From Cryptosporangium aurantiacum (lineage in GTDB: Bacteria; Actinomycetota; Actinomycetes; Mycobacteriales; Cryptosporangiaceae), in contig NZ_FRCS01000023.1 of assembly GCF_900143005.1 (NCBI RefSeq), positions 30,654 through 94,653 on the forward strand: 64,000 nt of DNA, written 5' to 3'. Below, one piece after another: positions 22,445 to 30,753 of this stretch. Each line of letters starts with the position of its first letter. The stretch's first letter is position 1. The position numbers and the translations under genes were made by a program. Under the pieces are notes generated by a model. It made no database searches and was not told where the DNA came from. It was given only the letters and a program-made list of their open reading frames with translations.

Positions 22445-23308
22445 CTATCCGCCGAACCCGAACGGCGGGAGGCCGCGGACGCCCGGCCGGACGTGGAACA
22501 GCGCACCGGCTTGCGGCTCGGCGCCGTCCGGCAGCCCCTCTCTCGTCGTCGTGATGAACAGGTCGCGGTCGACGAACGCGCACGACGTGGGTTGGCTCAC
22601 CGGTACTTCGACGACGAGGTCGAGCGCCCCGTGCCGGTCGTAACGGTGCACGGCGCCCGCGCCGTAGAGCGCCACCCAGACGCCTCCGTCGGCGTCGATC
22701 GTGAGCCCGTCGGGCGTGCCGTCCCGGATCTGCACGAACGGACGCCGATCGTGGAGCGTCCCGGTCGCCGGGTCGGCGTCGAAGACGTCGATCCGCTCGG
22801 TCGGCGAGTCGACGAAGAAGGCGTGCGCGCCGTCCGACGACCAGCACAGGCCGTTGGAGACCGTGAGGCCGGTCAGCACCTCGTGCACCGACCGGTCCGG
22901 GTCGAGCCGGTACAGCGTGCCGCACCCCGGGTCCTGGCTGTACGCCATCGTCCCGCAGTAGAACCGGCCCTGCGGATCGCAGCCGCCGTCGTTCATCCGG
23001 ATCGACTTGTCGGTGAACGCCTCGATCCAGGCCGGCTCGGCGGCCTCCGGCGCGTCGAGATCACCCCGGTCGAGCAGCGCGAACCCGCGCTGCGTCGCCA
23101 GGACCCACCCACCCGGACGGCGCGGCCGCAGTGCGGCGGCGACGTCAGCGACCACGTGTCTGGTGAGCTCGCCGGTCACCGGGTCGAACGTCAGGACGGC
23201 GCCCACCAGCATGTCGACGAAGCGCAGCACGCCGTTCGCGGTGTCCCAGACCGGCCCCTCGCCGTGTTCCGCGCACGCATCCGTGACCTGATCGGCTCGC
23301 ACATCCAC
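22445..23308 (-). CDS. SMP-30/gluconolactonase-family protein
   Basis: A 287-residue six-bladed beta-propeller of the SMP-30/LRE family: EGPVWD at residues 17-22 with the metal-binding Glu, RMNDGGCDPQGRFYCGTM with the metal Asn, SNGLCWSSDGAHAFFVDS, and DGLTIDADGGVWVALYG with the catalytic Asp. Members hydrolyse sugar lactones with a divalent metal. It stands alone; a terminator-like hairpin separates it from the MFS pair that precedes it in transcription order. Confidence 0.9.
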   Translation of the reverse strand: MDVRADQVTDACAEHGEGPVWDTANGVLRFVDMLVGAVLTFDPVTGELTRHVVADVAAALRPRRPGGWVLATQRGFALLDRGDLDAPEAAEPAWIEAFTDKSIRMNDGGCDPQGRFYCGTMAYSQDPGCGTLYRLDPDRSVHEVLTGLTVSNGLCWSSDGAHAFFVDSPTERIDVFDADPATGTLHDRRPFVQIRDGTPDGLTIDADGGVWVALYGAGAVHRYDRHGALDLVVEVPVSQPTSCAFVDRDLFITTTREGLPDGAEPQAGALFHVRPGVRGLPPFGFGG

Positions 23309-23375
23309 CTCCGTCGACGGGGTTGTTCCCGTTCAGTGTGAAGACCCGCTCCAGGGATAACCGCGCTCAAATACG

Positions 23376-23415
23376 TCAAATCCGCCTCCACGACATTGAG
23401 TGAAGGCGGATTTGA
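23376..23415 (-). terminator. Strong hairpin terminator after the MFS pair
   Basis: TCAAATCCGCCT (23376-23387) and AGGCGGATTTGA (23404-23415) form a perfect 12-bp stem, 10 bases past the stop of the MFS gene. The minus-strand transcript then continues into the T-rich CGTATTTGAG. The AT-rich stem stands out in this GC-rich window. Confidence 0.75.
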
Positions 23416-23425
23416 TCGTGCAGCG

Positions 23426-24658
23426 TCAGGTGGTGCGGGTGATGACGCGACGCAGCGCGGTGCGCGGTACCGCGGCGGCGACCGCGCCGGCACCGGTGGT
23501 CAGCGCCGCCAACGTGAACGCGATCGCCACGCCGGACTCCTGCTCCACCAGCACGCCGGCCACCGCAGCGCCCGCGGCCGACGTGGCGAACACCACGGTC
23601 GCGACCCAGGTGTAGGCCTCGTTCACCATGCCGGCCGGAGCGATTCGCGACACCAGCGCGTTCTCCACCGTCAGCGCCGGCGCCAGGGTCAGGCCGCCGA
23701 CCAGCAGCGCGACCGCCATCACCCCCGCCGACGGAACCAGCGCCAGCGTCGCCAGGCCGGCCGCGACCGCGCCGAGCGACACCGCCCACTGCGTGGGCAG
23801 CGACCGCCGGAACTGTCGCGTCCCATACCAGAGCCCACCGGTCACGCTGCCGACGCCCCAGAGACCGAGCAGCAAGCCAGCCAGCCCGTCGGCGTCCCCG
23901 CCGGAACGCTCCGCGGCGAAGGCCGGGATCGCGACCCCGACGATGCCGAACGCGAACGCCAGCCCCGACGAGACCGCGAGCAGCAGCGGCATCCCGAACG
24001 CGACTGCCGGGCCGAGCCCGCGGGCAGCCGGACGTCCCGGCTCCGGACGCCACCCGCGCGTCGCCCGCCCGGACGCCACCGCGAGCGTTCCACCCAGCGC
24101 CAGTACCGCGGCGACCACCAGCGAGACGGTCGGCTCGGTCACCACGGCCAGCGCACCGACGACCATCGGGCCGAGCACGAACACCAGCTCGAACGCGGTG
24201 GTCTCCAGCGCCAGCGCGGACTCCCGCAGCCGGCTCGTCGCCGGGCCCGACGTCAGCTCGGCCCAGACGCTCCGCACGGTCGCGGTGAGCGGCGGCAGAC
24301 ATGCGCCGAGCAACGCGGACGCTGCCCACAGCACCGGCGCGGGCGCGTCCACCGCGGTCGCGGCCAGCACGCCGACCGCGGCGATCGGCCACGCGAGCGC
24401 GGTCCCGAGCAGCACCGGCGCGGGACGCAGCCGGTCCGCGATCCGGCCGAGCACGGGCCCGACGATCGCGTTGGCGACCGCGTACGCGGCGCTCGCGATA
24501 CCGGCGTCCGCGTACGAGCCGGTGGACCCCTCGACCAGCAGCACCAGCAGCAGCGGCGCCATCCCGATCGGGAGCCGCCCCAGGATGCTGCCGATCAGCA
24601 GCGTGCGGGCCCCGGGCAGCCGCCACACCTCGGCGTACCGCCGTAGTCCCGTGCTCAT
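23426..24658 (-). CDS. MFS transporter (second of a paralogous pair)
   Basis: A 410-residue, ~12-helix MFS carrier starting LRRYAEVWRLPGARTLLIGSILGRLPIGMAPLLLVLLV. It closely follows the pattern of the upstream gene's product (MRRYAELWRLPSAPLLIVAGIVGRLPGG), so the two are tandem paralogues. The ATG at 24658 overlaps the upstream stop (ATGA) and has GGAGG 7 bases before it, giving tight coupling. Two coupled MFS paralogues could work as a heterodimer or on related substrates. The substrate is unknown. Confidence 0.88.
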   Translation of the reverse strand: MSTGLRRYAEVWRLPGARTLLIGSILGRLPIGMAPLLLVLLVEGSTGSYADAGIASAAYAVANAIVGPVLGRIADRLRPAPVLLGTALAWPIAAVGVLAATAVDAPAPVLWAASALLGACLPPLTATVRSVWAELTSGPATSRLRESALALETTAFELVFVLGPMVVGALAVVTEPTVSLVVAAVLALGGTLAVASGRATRGWRPEPGRPAARGLGPAVAFGMPLLLAVSSGLAFAFGIVGVAIPAFAAERSGGDADGLAGLLLGLWGVGSVTGGLWYGTRQFRRSLPTQWAVSLGAVAAGLATLALVPSAGVMAVALLVGGLTLAPALTVENALVSRIAPAGMVNEAYTWVATVVFATSAAGAAVAGVLVEQESGVAIAFTLAALTTGAGAVAAAVPRTALRRVITRTT

Positions 24659-25938
24659 GAGGATGCCTCCGAAAGTTTCTTGGTCTGCAGGCTGGTGCCG
24701 GGCCACGCCGCGATCGACCAGGCGAGCACCGCAGCGGCTGCGGCGAGGAGAAGGGCGGCGGTGACGCCGCCGGGCCGGTCGACGAGCACGCCGCCGATCG
24801 CGGTGCCCGCGGCGACCGCCGCGTAGGTCACGGTCGTCAGCCAGGTGAACGACTCGGTGAGGGTCCCGCGCGGCGCGAGCTCAGCCACCAGCGAGTTCTG
24901 GACGGTGATCGCCGGGGCGAACGCGGTGCCACCGAGGAACAGCACGATGCCGATCAGCCACGCGTTGCCCAGGAACGCGAGCGGCGCGAACCCGAGCGCG
25001 CACGCGGCCAGCGTCCACCGGTACTGGCGGACGACCGGCATCGCGAACCGCTGGGCGCCGAACCAGAGACCGCCGATCGCGCTGCCCACGCTCCACACCG
25101 ACAGCAGGACGCCGGACAGCGCGGGCTTGCCCTCCGCGTCGGCGAACGCCGCCATCGCGGCCTCGATCGCGCCGGTGCCGAACAGCAGCGCGAACGCGGC
25201 GACCAGCGCCGGAGCCATACCCCGGGCACGCAGCGGGTTCCGCCGGACCGTACCCGCCTCGACCGGACGGGGTCGCCAGCGGCGGCTCGGCCTGCTCACC
25301 GCGACGGCCAGCGAACCGACCAGCGCGGCCGTTGCGGCCCCGCCCAGCGCGATGACCGGGCCCCAGGTCGCCGACGTCGTCGCGACCGCGACCGCCACCA
25401 GCACCGGACCGGTCATCCAGACGACCTCGAGCGCGATCGCGTCCAGCGCGAACGCGGTCTGCCGGGTGGATTCGACGTTGGCGGAGCCGACCCGGTCAGC
25501 GGAGTCAGCCCGGTCAGCGGAGTCAGCCAGGTCAGCGGAGTCAGCCAGGTCGGTCCAGATCGCGCGCAGCGAGGAGCTGAGCAGCGGCACCAGCGAGCCG
25601 GCGAAGGCTGCGGCCAGGAAGATCAGGACGACCGGCGCGCCGGCTAGTGCGGTGGTCACGAGCACGCCGATGGCCACCGGGTATCCCACGCCGGTGCCGA
25701 CCAGCACCGCGGTGAAGCCTCGTCGGTCGGCCACCCGTCCCAGCAACGGGGCTACGGCGGCCGTGGCCAGTCCGTAGATGCCGACCGCGATCCCACCGAC
25801 TCCGTACGAGCCGGTGCGATCGGCCACGAACAGGAGCAGCGCCAACGGCGCGATGCCTCCCGGTAACCGGCCGACGATTCCGGCGACGATCAGCAGCGGG
25901 GCCGACGGCAGGCGCCAGAGTTCTGCATAGCGGCGCAT
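24655..25938 (-). CDS. MFS transporter (first of a paralogous pair)
   Basis: A 427-residue, ~12-helix MFS carrier, paralogous to the downstream gene. Its cytoplasmic loop after about helix 4 carries an in-frame insertion made of three 18-bp repeats (LADSAD-type hexapeptides) that its paralogue lacks. It diverges from a CGNR regulator across 112 bases holding a perfect 18-nt palindrome, so it is probably controlled by that regulator. The substrate is unknown; exporter is likelier than importer from family resemblance only. Confidence 0.88.
   Translation of the reverse strand: MRRYAELWRLPSAPLLIVAGIVGRLPGGIAPLALLLFVADRTGSYGVGGIAVGIYGLATAAVAPLLGRVADRRGFTAVLVGTGVGYPVAIGVLVTTALAGAPVVLIFLAAAFAGSLVPLLSSSLRAIWTDLADSADLADSADRADSADRVGSANVESTRQTAFALDAIALEVVWMTGPVLVAVAVATTSATWGPVIALGGAATAALVGSLAVAVSRPSRRWRPRPVEAGTVRRNPLRARGMAPALVAAFALLFGTGAIEAAMAAFADAEGKPALSGVLLSVWSVGSAIGGLWFGAQRFAMPVVRQYRWTLAACALGFAPLAFLGNAWLIGIVLFLGGTAFAPAITVQNSLVAELAPRGTLTESFTWLTTVTYAAVAAGTAIGGVLVDRPGGVTAALLLAAAAAVLAWSIAAWPGTSLQTKKLSEASS
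25493..25546. repeat. Three tandem 18-bp repeats inside the MFS gene
   Basis: CGGTCAGCGGAGTCAGCC at 25493-25510 and 25511-25528, and AGGTCAGCGGAGTCAGCC at 25529-25546. On the coding strand they give repeated DSAD-containing hexapeptides in a cytoplasmic loop. The near-identity suggests recent slippage. Confidence 0.9.
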
Positions 25939-25978
25939 GGTGCGTCGAACCTGCTTTCACACGACGTTGTGACTCGAA

Positions 25979-25996
25979 GTGTTATGGGCATAACAC
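25979..25996. promoter_or_regulatory. Perfect 18-nt palindromic operator between divergent genes
   Basis: GTGTTATGGGCATAACAC: 8-base arms around GG, 41 bases upstream of the MFS ATG and 55 bases upstream of the CGNR regulator ATG. Its AT-rich core and central place in the divergent promoter mark it as an operator, most simply for the CGNR protein. Confidence 0.75.
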
Positions 25997-26050
25997 AGTT
26001 AGACCCCTACACTGGAGACGAGACTACCTCTGGATGCGGTAGGTGGCCAA

Positions 26051-26608
26051 ATGGAATACGACACTTACAACGCGGACGCCGTGCAGTTGGCGGTCGACCT
26101 CGCCAACCTCGTCCCGGCGCGTGATGTCGCTGGTGAGGGGCTGCGCGAGGCCTGCGAGACGTTCGTGGCCACGCACCTCGATTGGTTCAGCGAGCTGGCG
26201 GCGGTGCCGCTGAGCGACGTCGACGTGGTGGAGATCTCCGCGTTGTCGCGCTCGCTGCGAGACGTGGCCGGGGCGAGTTCCGACGCCGAGTCGGTGGAGC
26301 GGCTCGACGCGTTACTCCAGCGGTGCAAGCCGGTGCCGCGGGCCACGAACCACGACGGCCGGATGCACCTGCACTACTCCGACGACGACGCGCCGGTGGT
26401 GGAGCAACTCGGCGCAACGGTGTCGATGGCGATGGCGAACCTGATCGTCCGGCACGGACGCGAGCGGATCGGCATCTGCGCGGCGGCCGACTGCGCCGAC
26501 GTGTTCGTCGACACGTCCCGCAACCGCTCCCGCCGCTACTGCTCCGAAACCTGCGCCTCGCGAACCACCGTCAGCGCGTATCGCGCCCGCCGGAAGGCGG
26601 CCCGCTGA
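26051..26608 (+). CDS. CGNR zinc-finger (ABATE-type) transcriptional regulator
   Basis: A 185-residue protein: an ABATE-like N-terminal region (AVQLAVDLANL onwards) and a C-terminal CGNR zinc finger with Cys pairs in GICAAADCADVFVDTSRNRSRRYCSETCASR, read here as CxxxxC and YCSETC, followed by a basic RARRKAAR tail. In CGNR proteins this finger binds DNA while the N-terminal part likely senses a ligand. It diverges from the MFS pair across a perfect palindrome, so it probably regulates those transporters and itself. Confidence 0.85.
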   Translation: MEYDTYNADAVQLAVDLANLVPARDVAGEGLREACETFVATHLDWFSELAAVPLSDVDVVEISALSRSLRDVAGASSDAESVERLDALLQRCKPVPRATNHDGRMHLHYSDDDAPVVEQLGATVSMAMANLIVRHGRERIGICAAADCADVFVDTSRNRSRRYCSETCASRTTVSAYRARRKAAR

Positions 26609-26630
26609 GAATCGGGCGGGCACGTTGCCG

Positions 26631-27500
26631 TCAGCGGGCCGCCCCGGGCATGTAGCGGGCCATGTCTTCTAGGCGTTGGACGCGCTGTTCCATGGGCGGG
26701 TGGGTGCTGAACAGGGTCGCCACGCCGCTCTTGCGGAACGGGTTGTCGATCATCAGGTGGCTCGACGACAGCAGCCGCGACTCCTGCGGCAACGGCAGCG
26801 CCTGCGTCCCCATGTGAATCTTTCGCAGCGCGCTGGCCAGCGCCAACGGATCGCCCGACAGCTTCGCACCGTCGGCGTCGGCCTCGTACTCGCGGCTCCG
26901 GCTGATCGCCAACTGGATCAGCGACGCCGCGATCGGACCGAGGATCAGCGTCAGCAGCACCACGACCGGGTTCGGCGAGTCCTCGTCGTCCCCGAGCGGC
27001 AGGAAGAACGCGAGGTTCGCGACCACCGTGATCATCGACGCGAGCGCCCCGGCCACCGACGAGATCAGGATGTCCCGGTTGTAGACGTGTGACAGCTCGT
27101 GCCCGATCACGGCCCGCAGCTCGCGCGGGGTGAGGATCTGCATGATCCCGTCGGTCACCGCGACCGCCGCGTTCCGCGGGTTGCGTCCGGTGGCGAACGC
27201 GTTGGGTTGGTTGGTCGGGCTGACGTAGAGCCTCGGCATCGGCTGACCGGCGAGGGTCGCGAGTTCGCGAACCATCGCGTACAGCCCGGGCTGGTCGACC
27301 TCGCTCACCGGGTACGCGCGCATCGAGCGGAGGGCCAGCTTGTCCGAGTAGAAGTAGCTGAACCCGTTCATCCCGATCGCGAGGACCGCAGCGAGTACCA
27401 GGCCGGTCGACCCGCCGAGCCAGTACCCGGCGGCCAGGATCGAACCGCTGAGCACTCCGAGCAGTAGCGCAGTCTTCAGCCCGTTGAAGTGGTGATGCAC
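26631..27500 (-). CDS. htpX: Membrane zinc metalloprotease HtpX
   Basis: A 289-residue M48 protease with two N-terminal hydrophobic segments, the zinc motif HELSH (134-138) followed by VYNRD, two more hydrophobic stretches, and the third zinc ligand Glu in [15 protein letters not shown]. HtpX degrades misfolded membrane proteins with its active site on the cytoplasmic face. I chose the GTG at 27500 because GGAGG sits just upstream and the product then begins HHHFNGLKT, as in other actinomycete HtpX proteins. Confidence 0.93.
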   Translation of the reverse strand: MHHHFNGLKTALLLGVLSGSILAAGYWLGGSTGLVLAAVLAIGMNGFSYFYSDKLALRSMRAYPVSEVDQPGLYAMVRELATLAGQPMPRLYVSPTNQPNAFATGRNPRNAAVAVTDGIMQILTPRELRAVIGHELSHVYNRDILISSVAGALASMITVVANLAFFLPLGDDEDSPNPVVVLLTLILGPIAASLIQLAISRSREYEADADGAKLSGDPLALASALRKIHMGTQALPLPQESRLLSSSHLMIDNPFRKSGVATLFSTHPPMEQRVQRLEDMARYMPGAAR

Positions 27501-27631
27501 CCTTCCTCCAGGCATTGAACACAGACTCCAGGCGGTGAGCACGGAGCGCAAATGCTCCGGCAATCGGTAGAACGCGACGTACAGCCCGGACGTTCCCGCC
27601 GTTAACCCAGCTCACACCCGCGTACCGTCAG

Positions 27632-29278
27632 TCACTCGAGTGCTCTGGCCACCGATTCGGCAGCGTCGAACACCCACTGCGGCCACGCGCCGAGCACCAC
27701 GCCCGCCGTTGCCGTCAGCACGACCGCGGCACCCACTGCCCATGATGCGGACGCTCGACGCGCGGCGATTTCCGCGCCGGTCACCGCACCCCCGGCCGGC
27801 TCGGACGCCTGCAGCGCGGGCTCGGAGGGCCGCGGCGGCGCGGGCTCGGAGGGCCGCGGCGGCGCGAAGCAGGCGGCACCGGCGCGGGCGTAGAAGGCGA
27901 GGCCGATCACCGCGTTGAGACCGATCACCACGGCCAGCCACCCCGCCGACCCGTCCAGCGCGGCCTTCACGACCACCACCTTGGCGAACAACCCCGCGAG
28001 CCCCGGCGGCAGCCCGGCGAGCCCGGCCATCCCGAGCACGAACGCCGCGGTAGCCCACGGCGCCCGCCGCGCGGCACCGGCCAGGTCGTCGAGCGTCCCG
28101 CCCGCACCCGCGCCGCGCAGCGCCACGACCGCGGCGAACGTGCCGACGCTGACCACCAGGTACAGCGCGGTGAACGCGGCGACACCGGCGATCGCGTTCC
28201 GGAGGTCGTCCCCCCGTGCGGTGGTGAGGGTGGCTAGCGGTGCCAGCAGGTAACCGGTCTGCGCCACCGCTGACCAGGCCAGCAACCGCACCAACCGGCG
28301 CTGCCGCAGCGCCACCAGGTTGCCGACCGTCATCGTGACCACCGCCACGACCGCCAGCACCGGCGCGAGGACGTCGAGCACCGGCCGCAGCGCGACCCCG
28401 ACCGTGACCACGACCGCGACCGCACCGCCGAGCTTCGACCCGGTGGCTAGCCACGCGGCGACCGGCAGCGGCGCCCCGTCGTAGGTCGCGGGCGCCCAGG
28501 CGTGGAACGGCACCGCCGCGAGCTTGAACAGCAGCCCGGCGAGGACGAGCAGCACCGCGACACCGACCAGCGGCAGTTCGCGGGCGTCCGGCCGGGCGGC
28601 CAGCGCCGCCGCCACCCGGTCCAGGTGCACCGCGCCGACCACGCCGTACAGCAACGCGATGCCGAGCAGCGTCAGCGTCGTCGCGACGACCGACGTCACG
28701 AAGAACGTGACCGCGGCCTCCGCCGACGCGGGGTCACCCGGCTCCGATCCCCCGCGCCGCACCAGGCCGACCAGGACGTAGACCGGCAGCGTCAGCGTCT
28801 CGATCGCGATGAGCAGCGTCAGCAGGTCACGGGCCGACCCGAGCACGACCAGGCCGACCAGCGAGCAGAGCAGCAGGAAGACGTACTCCCCGGCCGGCAC
28901 CACCGCACTCCGAACGATCGGAACGGACAGCGCGAGCACCACCAGCGCCAGCGAGCACCCGAGCACCGTCACCGACACCGATGCCGCGTCGACGACGAAC
29001 GAGCACGACGGCCCCACCCGGACGTCGCCCGGCAGCACGCCGCTCGGTGTGCAGAACGTGCCCCGCCGGTCCGAGCCGACGACGAGCGCGGACACCACCG
29101 CCGTCACCGGCCCGAGCGCCCCGACTCCGAGCAGCACGGGCCCGGCCCAGCGCTTGCCCGTGCCCGGGCCCCGCTCCGGACCGCTTAGCACGAGGTCGAC
29201 GAGCAGGGCCAGCACCGCCGCGGCTATCACCGCGTAGACCGGCGCCAGCGCGGCATGGTCGACACTTTGGACGGTCAC
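27632..29278 (-). CDS. nuoN: NADH-quinone oxidoreductase subunit N
   Basis: A 548-residue antiporter-like complex I subunit with ~14 helices. It shows the family's broken-helix Lys region in LLFKLAAVPFHAWAPATYDGAPLP and the LIAIETLTLPVYVLVGL Glu helix. The C-terminus is extended by repeated Ser-Glu-Pro segments (RPSEPAPPRPSEPA) between the last two helices, which is unusual. The start overlaps the nuoM stop by 4 bases. Last gene of the nuoC-N run. Confidence 0.93.
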   Translation of the reverse strand: MTVQSVDHAALAPVYAVIAAAVLALLVDLVLSGPERGPGTGKRWAGPVLLGVGALGPVTAVVSALVVGSDRRGTFCTPSGVLPGDVRVGPSCSFVVDAASVSVTVLGCSLALVVLALSVPIVRSAVVPAGEYVFLLLCSLVGLVVLGSARDLLTLLIAIETLTLPVYVLVGLVRRGGSEPGDPASAEAAVTFFVTSVVATTLTLLGIALLYGVVGAVHLDRVAAALAARPDARELPLVGVAVLLVLAGLLFKLAAVPFHAWAPATYDGAPLPVAAWLATGSKLGGAVAVVVTVGVALRPVLDVLAPVLAVVAVVTMTVGNLVALRQRRLVRLLAWSAVAQTGYLLAPLATLTTARGDDLRNAIAGVAAFTALYLVVSVGTFAAVVALRGAGAGGTLDDLAGAARRAPWATAAFVLGMAGLAGLPPGLAGLFAKVVVVKAALDGSAGWLAVVIGLNAVIGLAFYARAGAACFAPPRPSEPAPPRPSEPALQASEPAGGAVTGAEIAARRASASWAVGAAVVLTATAGVVLGAWPQWVFDAAESVARALE

Positions 29279-30753
29279 GGGTTCACCACCGCCACCAGCG
29301 CCTCGACCGGTGCCACGGTCAACGACAACAGCAGATCCGGCGCCAACCCGAGGACCAGCGCCAGCACGACCAGCGGCGCCCAGGCGGCCAGCTCGACGGC
29401 GTCCAACCGGGGTGTACCGGCCACCACCGCGGACCCCGTCGGGCCGACCGTCGTCCGCCGGAGAAGACGGAGGAAGTACGCGGCGGCTAGGGCCGCACCC
29501 AGCGCGGCCACGACGCCGAGGACCTTGAAGAAGGCCGACCCACCGAAGGCGCCGACGACCGCGAACGCCTCACCCCAGAACCCGGCCAGCCCGGGCAGCC
29601 CGAGGCTGCCGACGGCGGCGAAGCCGAGCAGACCGGCGAGCGTGGGATGGACGGTCGCGATCCCGCCGAGCCGGTCGAGGTCGCCCGTGCCGTAGCGATC
29701 CTTGACCGCCCCCACGAGGAAGAACAACAGCCCGGTGAGGACGCCGTGCGCGATGTTGCCGAACAGCGCCGCCTGGAGGCCCGGCGTGCCGAGCGTGGCG
29801 ATGCCGAGCAGGACGAACCCCATGTGACCGACCGACGAGTACGCGATCAGCCGCTTGAGCTCACCCAGCGCCAGGCACACCAGCCCGGCGACGACGATCG
29901 CCGCCACCGCCAGCACGCCGAGCACCGGCGCGACCGCTCGCGCTCCCTCGGGCGCAGCGGGCAGCCCGACGCGGATCAGGCCGTACGTGCCCATCTTCAG
30001 AAGGACGGCGGCCAGGATGACCGAGCCGACGGTCGGCGCCTCGGTGTGCGCGTCGGGCAGCCAGCTGTGCAGCGGCCAGAGCGGGCTCTTCACCGCGAAC
30101 GCGATCAGCAGCACGACGAACACCGCGATCTGGCCGCGCTCGGACATCGTGGAGGCGTCGCGGGACCAGGCGACCAGATCCGCGGTACCCCGGCCGATCG
30201 TGGCCGCGATGACGCCCACCAGCAGCAGCACCGAGCCGAACAGCGTGTAGAGCAGGAACTGCCGCGCCGCCGACCGCCGACCCGCGCCGCCCCAGATCGC
30301 GATCACCGCGAACATCGGCAGCAGCGTGACCTCGAAGAATACAAAGAACACGACGGCATCCAGCGCCATGAATGCGCCGAATACACCGCACTCCAGCGCC
30401 AGCATCAGGGCGAGGAGTCGACGCGGATTTCCGGGGTTCGGCACGTGCCGGAGCGAGTAGAGGGCGCACAGCAGGAAGATCAGGCCGGTCAGCGCGATCA
30501 GCGGCCAGGAGATCCCGTCCACGCCGAGGTGCAAGCGCACGTCCAGGCTCGGGATCCAGCGCGCGTCGACCTCGGTCCACGGATCCGGGCCGTCGTGGCG
30601 CGCCCCCAGCAACACCAGCGTCAACGTGAACACCGCACCGGAGAGCACCACGGCGAACCACCGCGCCGCCCGCTCGGCCGCCGCCGGCCAGAACGCCAGC
30701 GCGACCGCACCCAGCGCAGGCAGCACCAGCACCGCCACCAGGGCCGCGCTCAC
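29275..30753 (-). CDS. nuoM: NADH-quinone oxidoreductase subunit M
   Basis: A 492-residue, ~14-helix proton-pumping subunit. Diagnostic segments: FFVFFEVTLLPMFAVIAIWGG with the conserved Glu, and KSPLWPLHSWLPDAHTEAPT with the Lys and the discontinuous helix. The stop overlaps the nuoN start and its own start overlaps the nuoL stop by 4 bases, so the three are translationally coupled. Confidence 0.95.
   Translation of the reverse strand: MSAALVAVLVLPALGAVALAFWPAAAERAARWFAVVLSGAVFTLTLVLLGARHDGPDPWTEVDARWIPSLDVRLHLGVDGISWPLIALTGLIFLLCALYSLRHVPNPGNPRRLLALMLALECGVFGAFMALDAVVFFVFFEVTLLPMFAVIAIWGGAGRRSAARQFLLYTLFGSVLLLVGVIAATIGRGTADLVAWSRDASTMSERGQIAVFVVLLIAFAVKSPLWPLHSWLPDAHTEAPTVGSVILAAVLLKMGTYGLIRVGLPAAPEGARAVAPVLGVLAVAAIVVAGLVCLALGELKRLIAYSSVGHMGFVLLGIATLGTPGLQAALFGNIAHGVLTGLLFFLVGAVKDRYGTGDLDRLGGIATVHPTLAGLLGFAAVGSLGLPGLAGFWGEAFAVVGAFGGSAFFKVLGVVAALGAALAAAYFLRLLRRTTVGPTGSAVVAGTPRLDAVELAAWAPLVVLALVLGLAPDLLLSLTVAPVEALVAVVNP

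Noticed and set aside
21029..23341. 770-codon plus-strand open frame
   Set aside because: Antisense shadow of the NAL1-like and SMP-30 genes.
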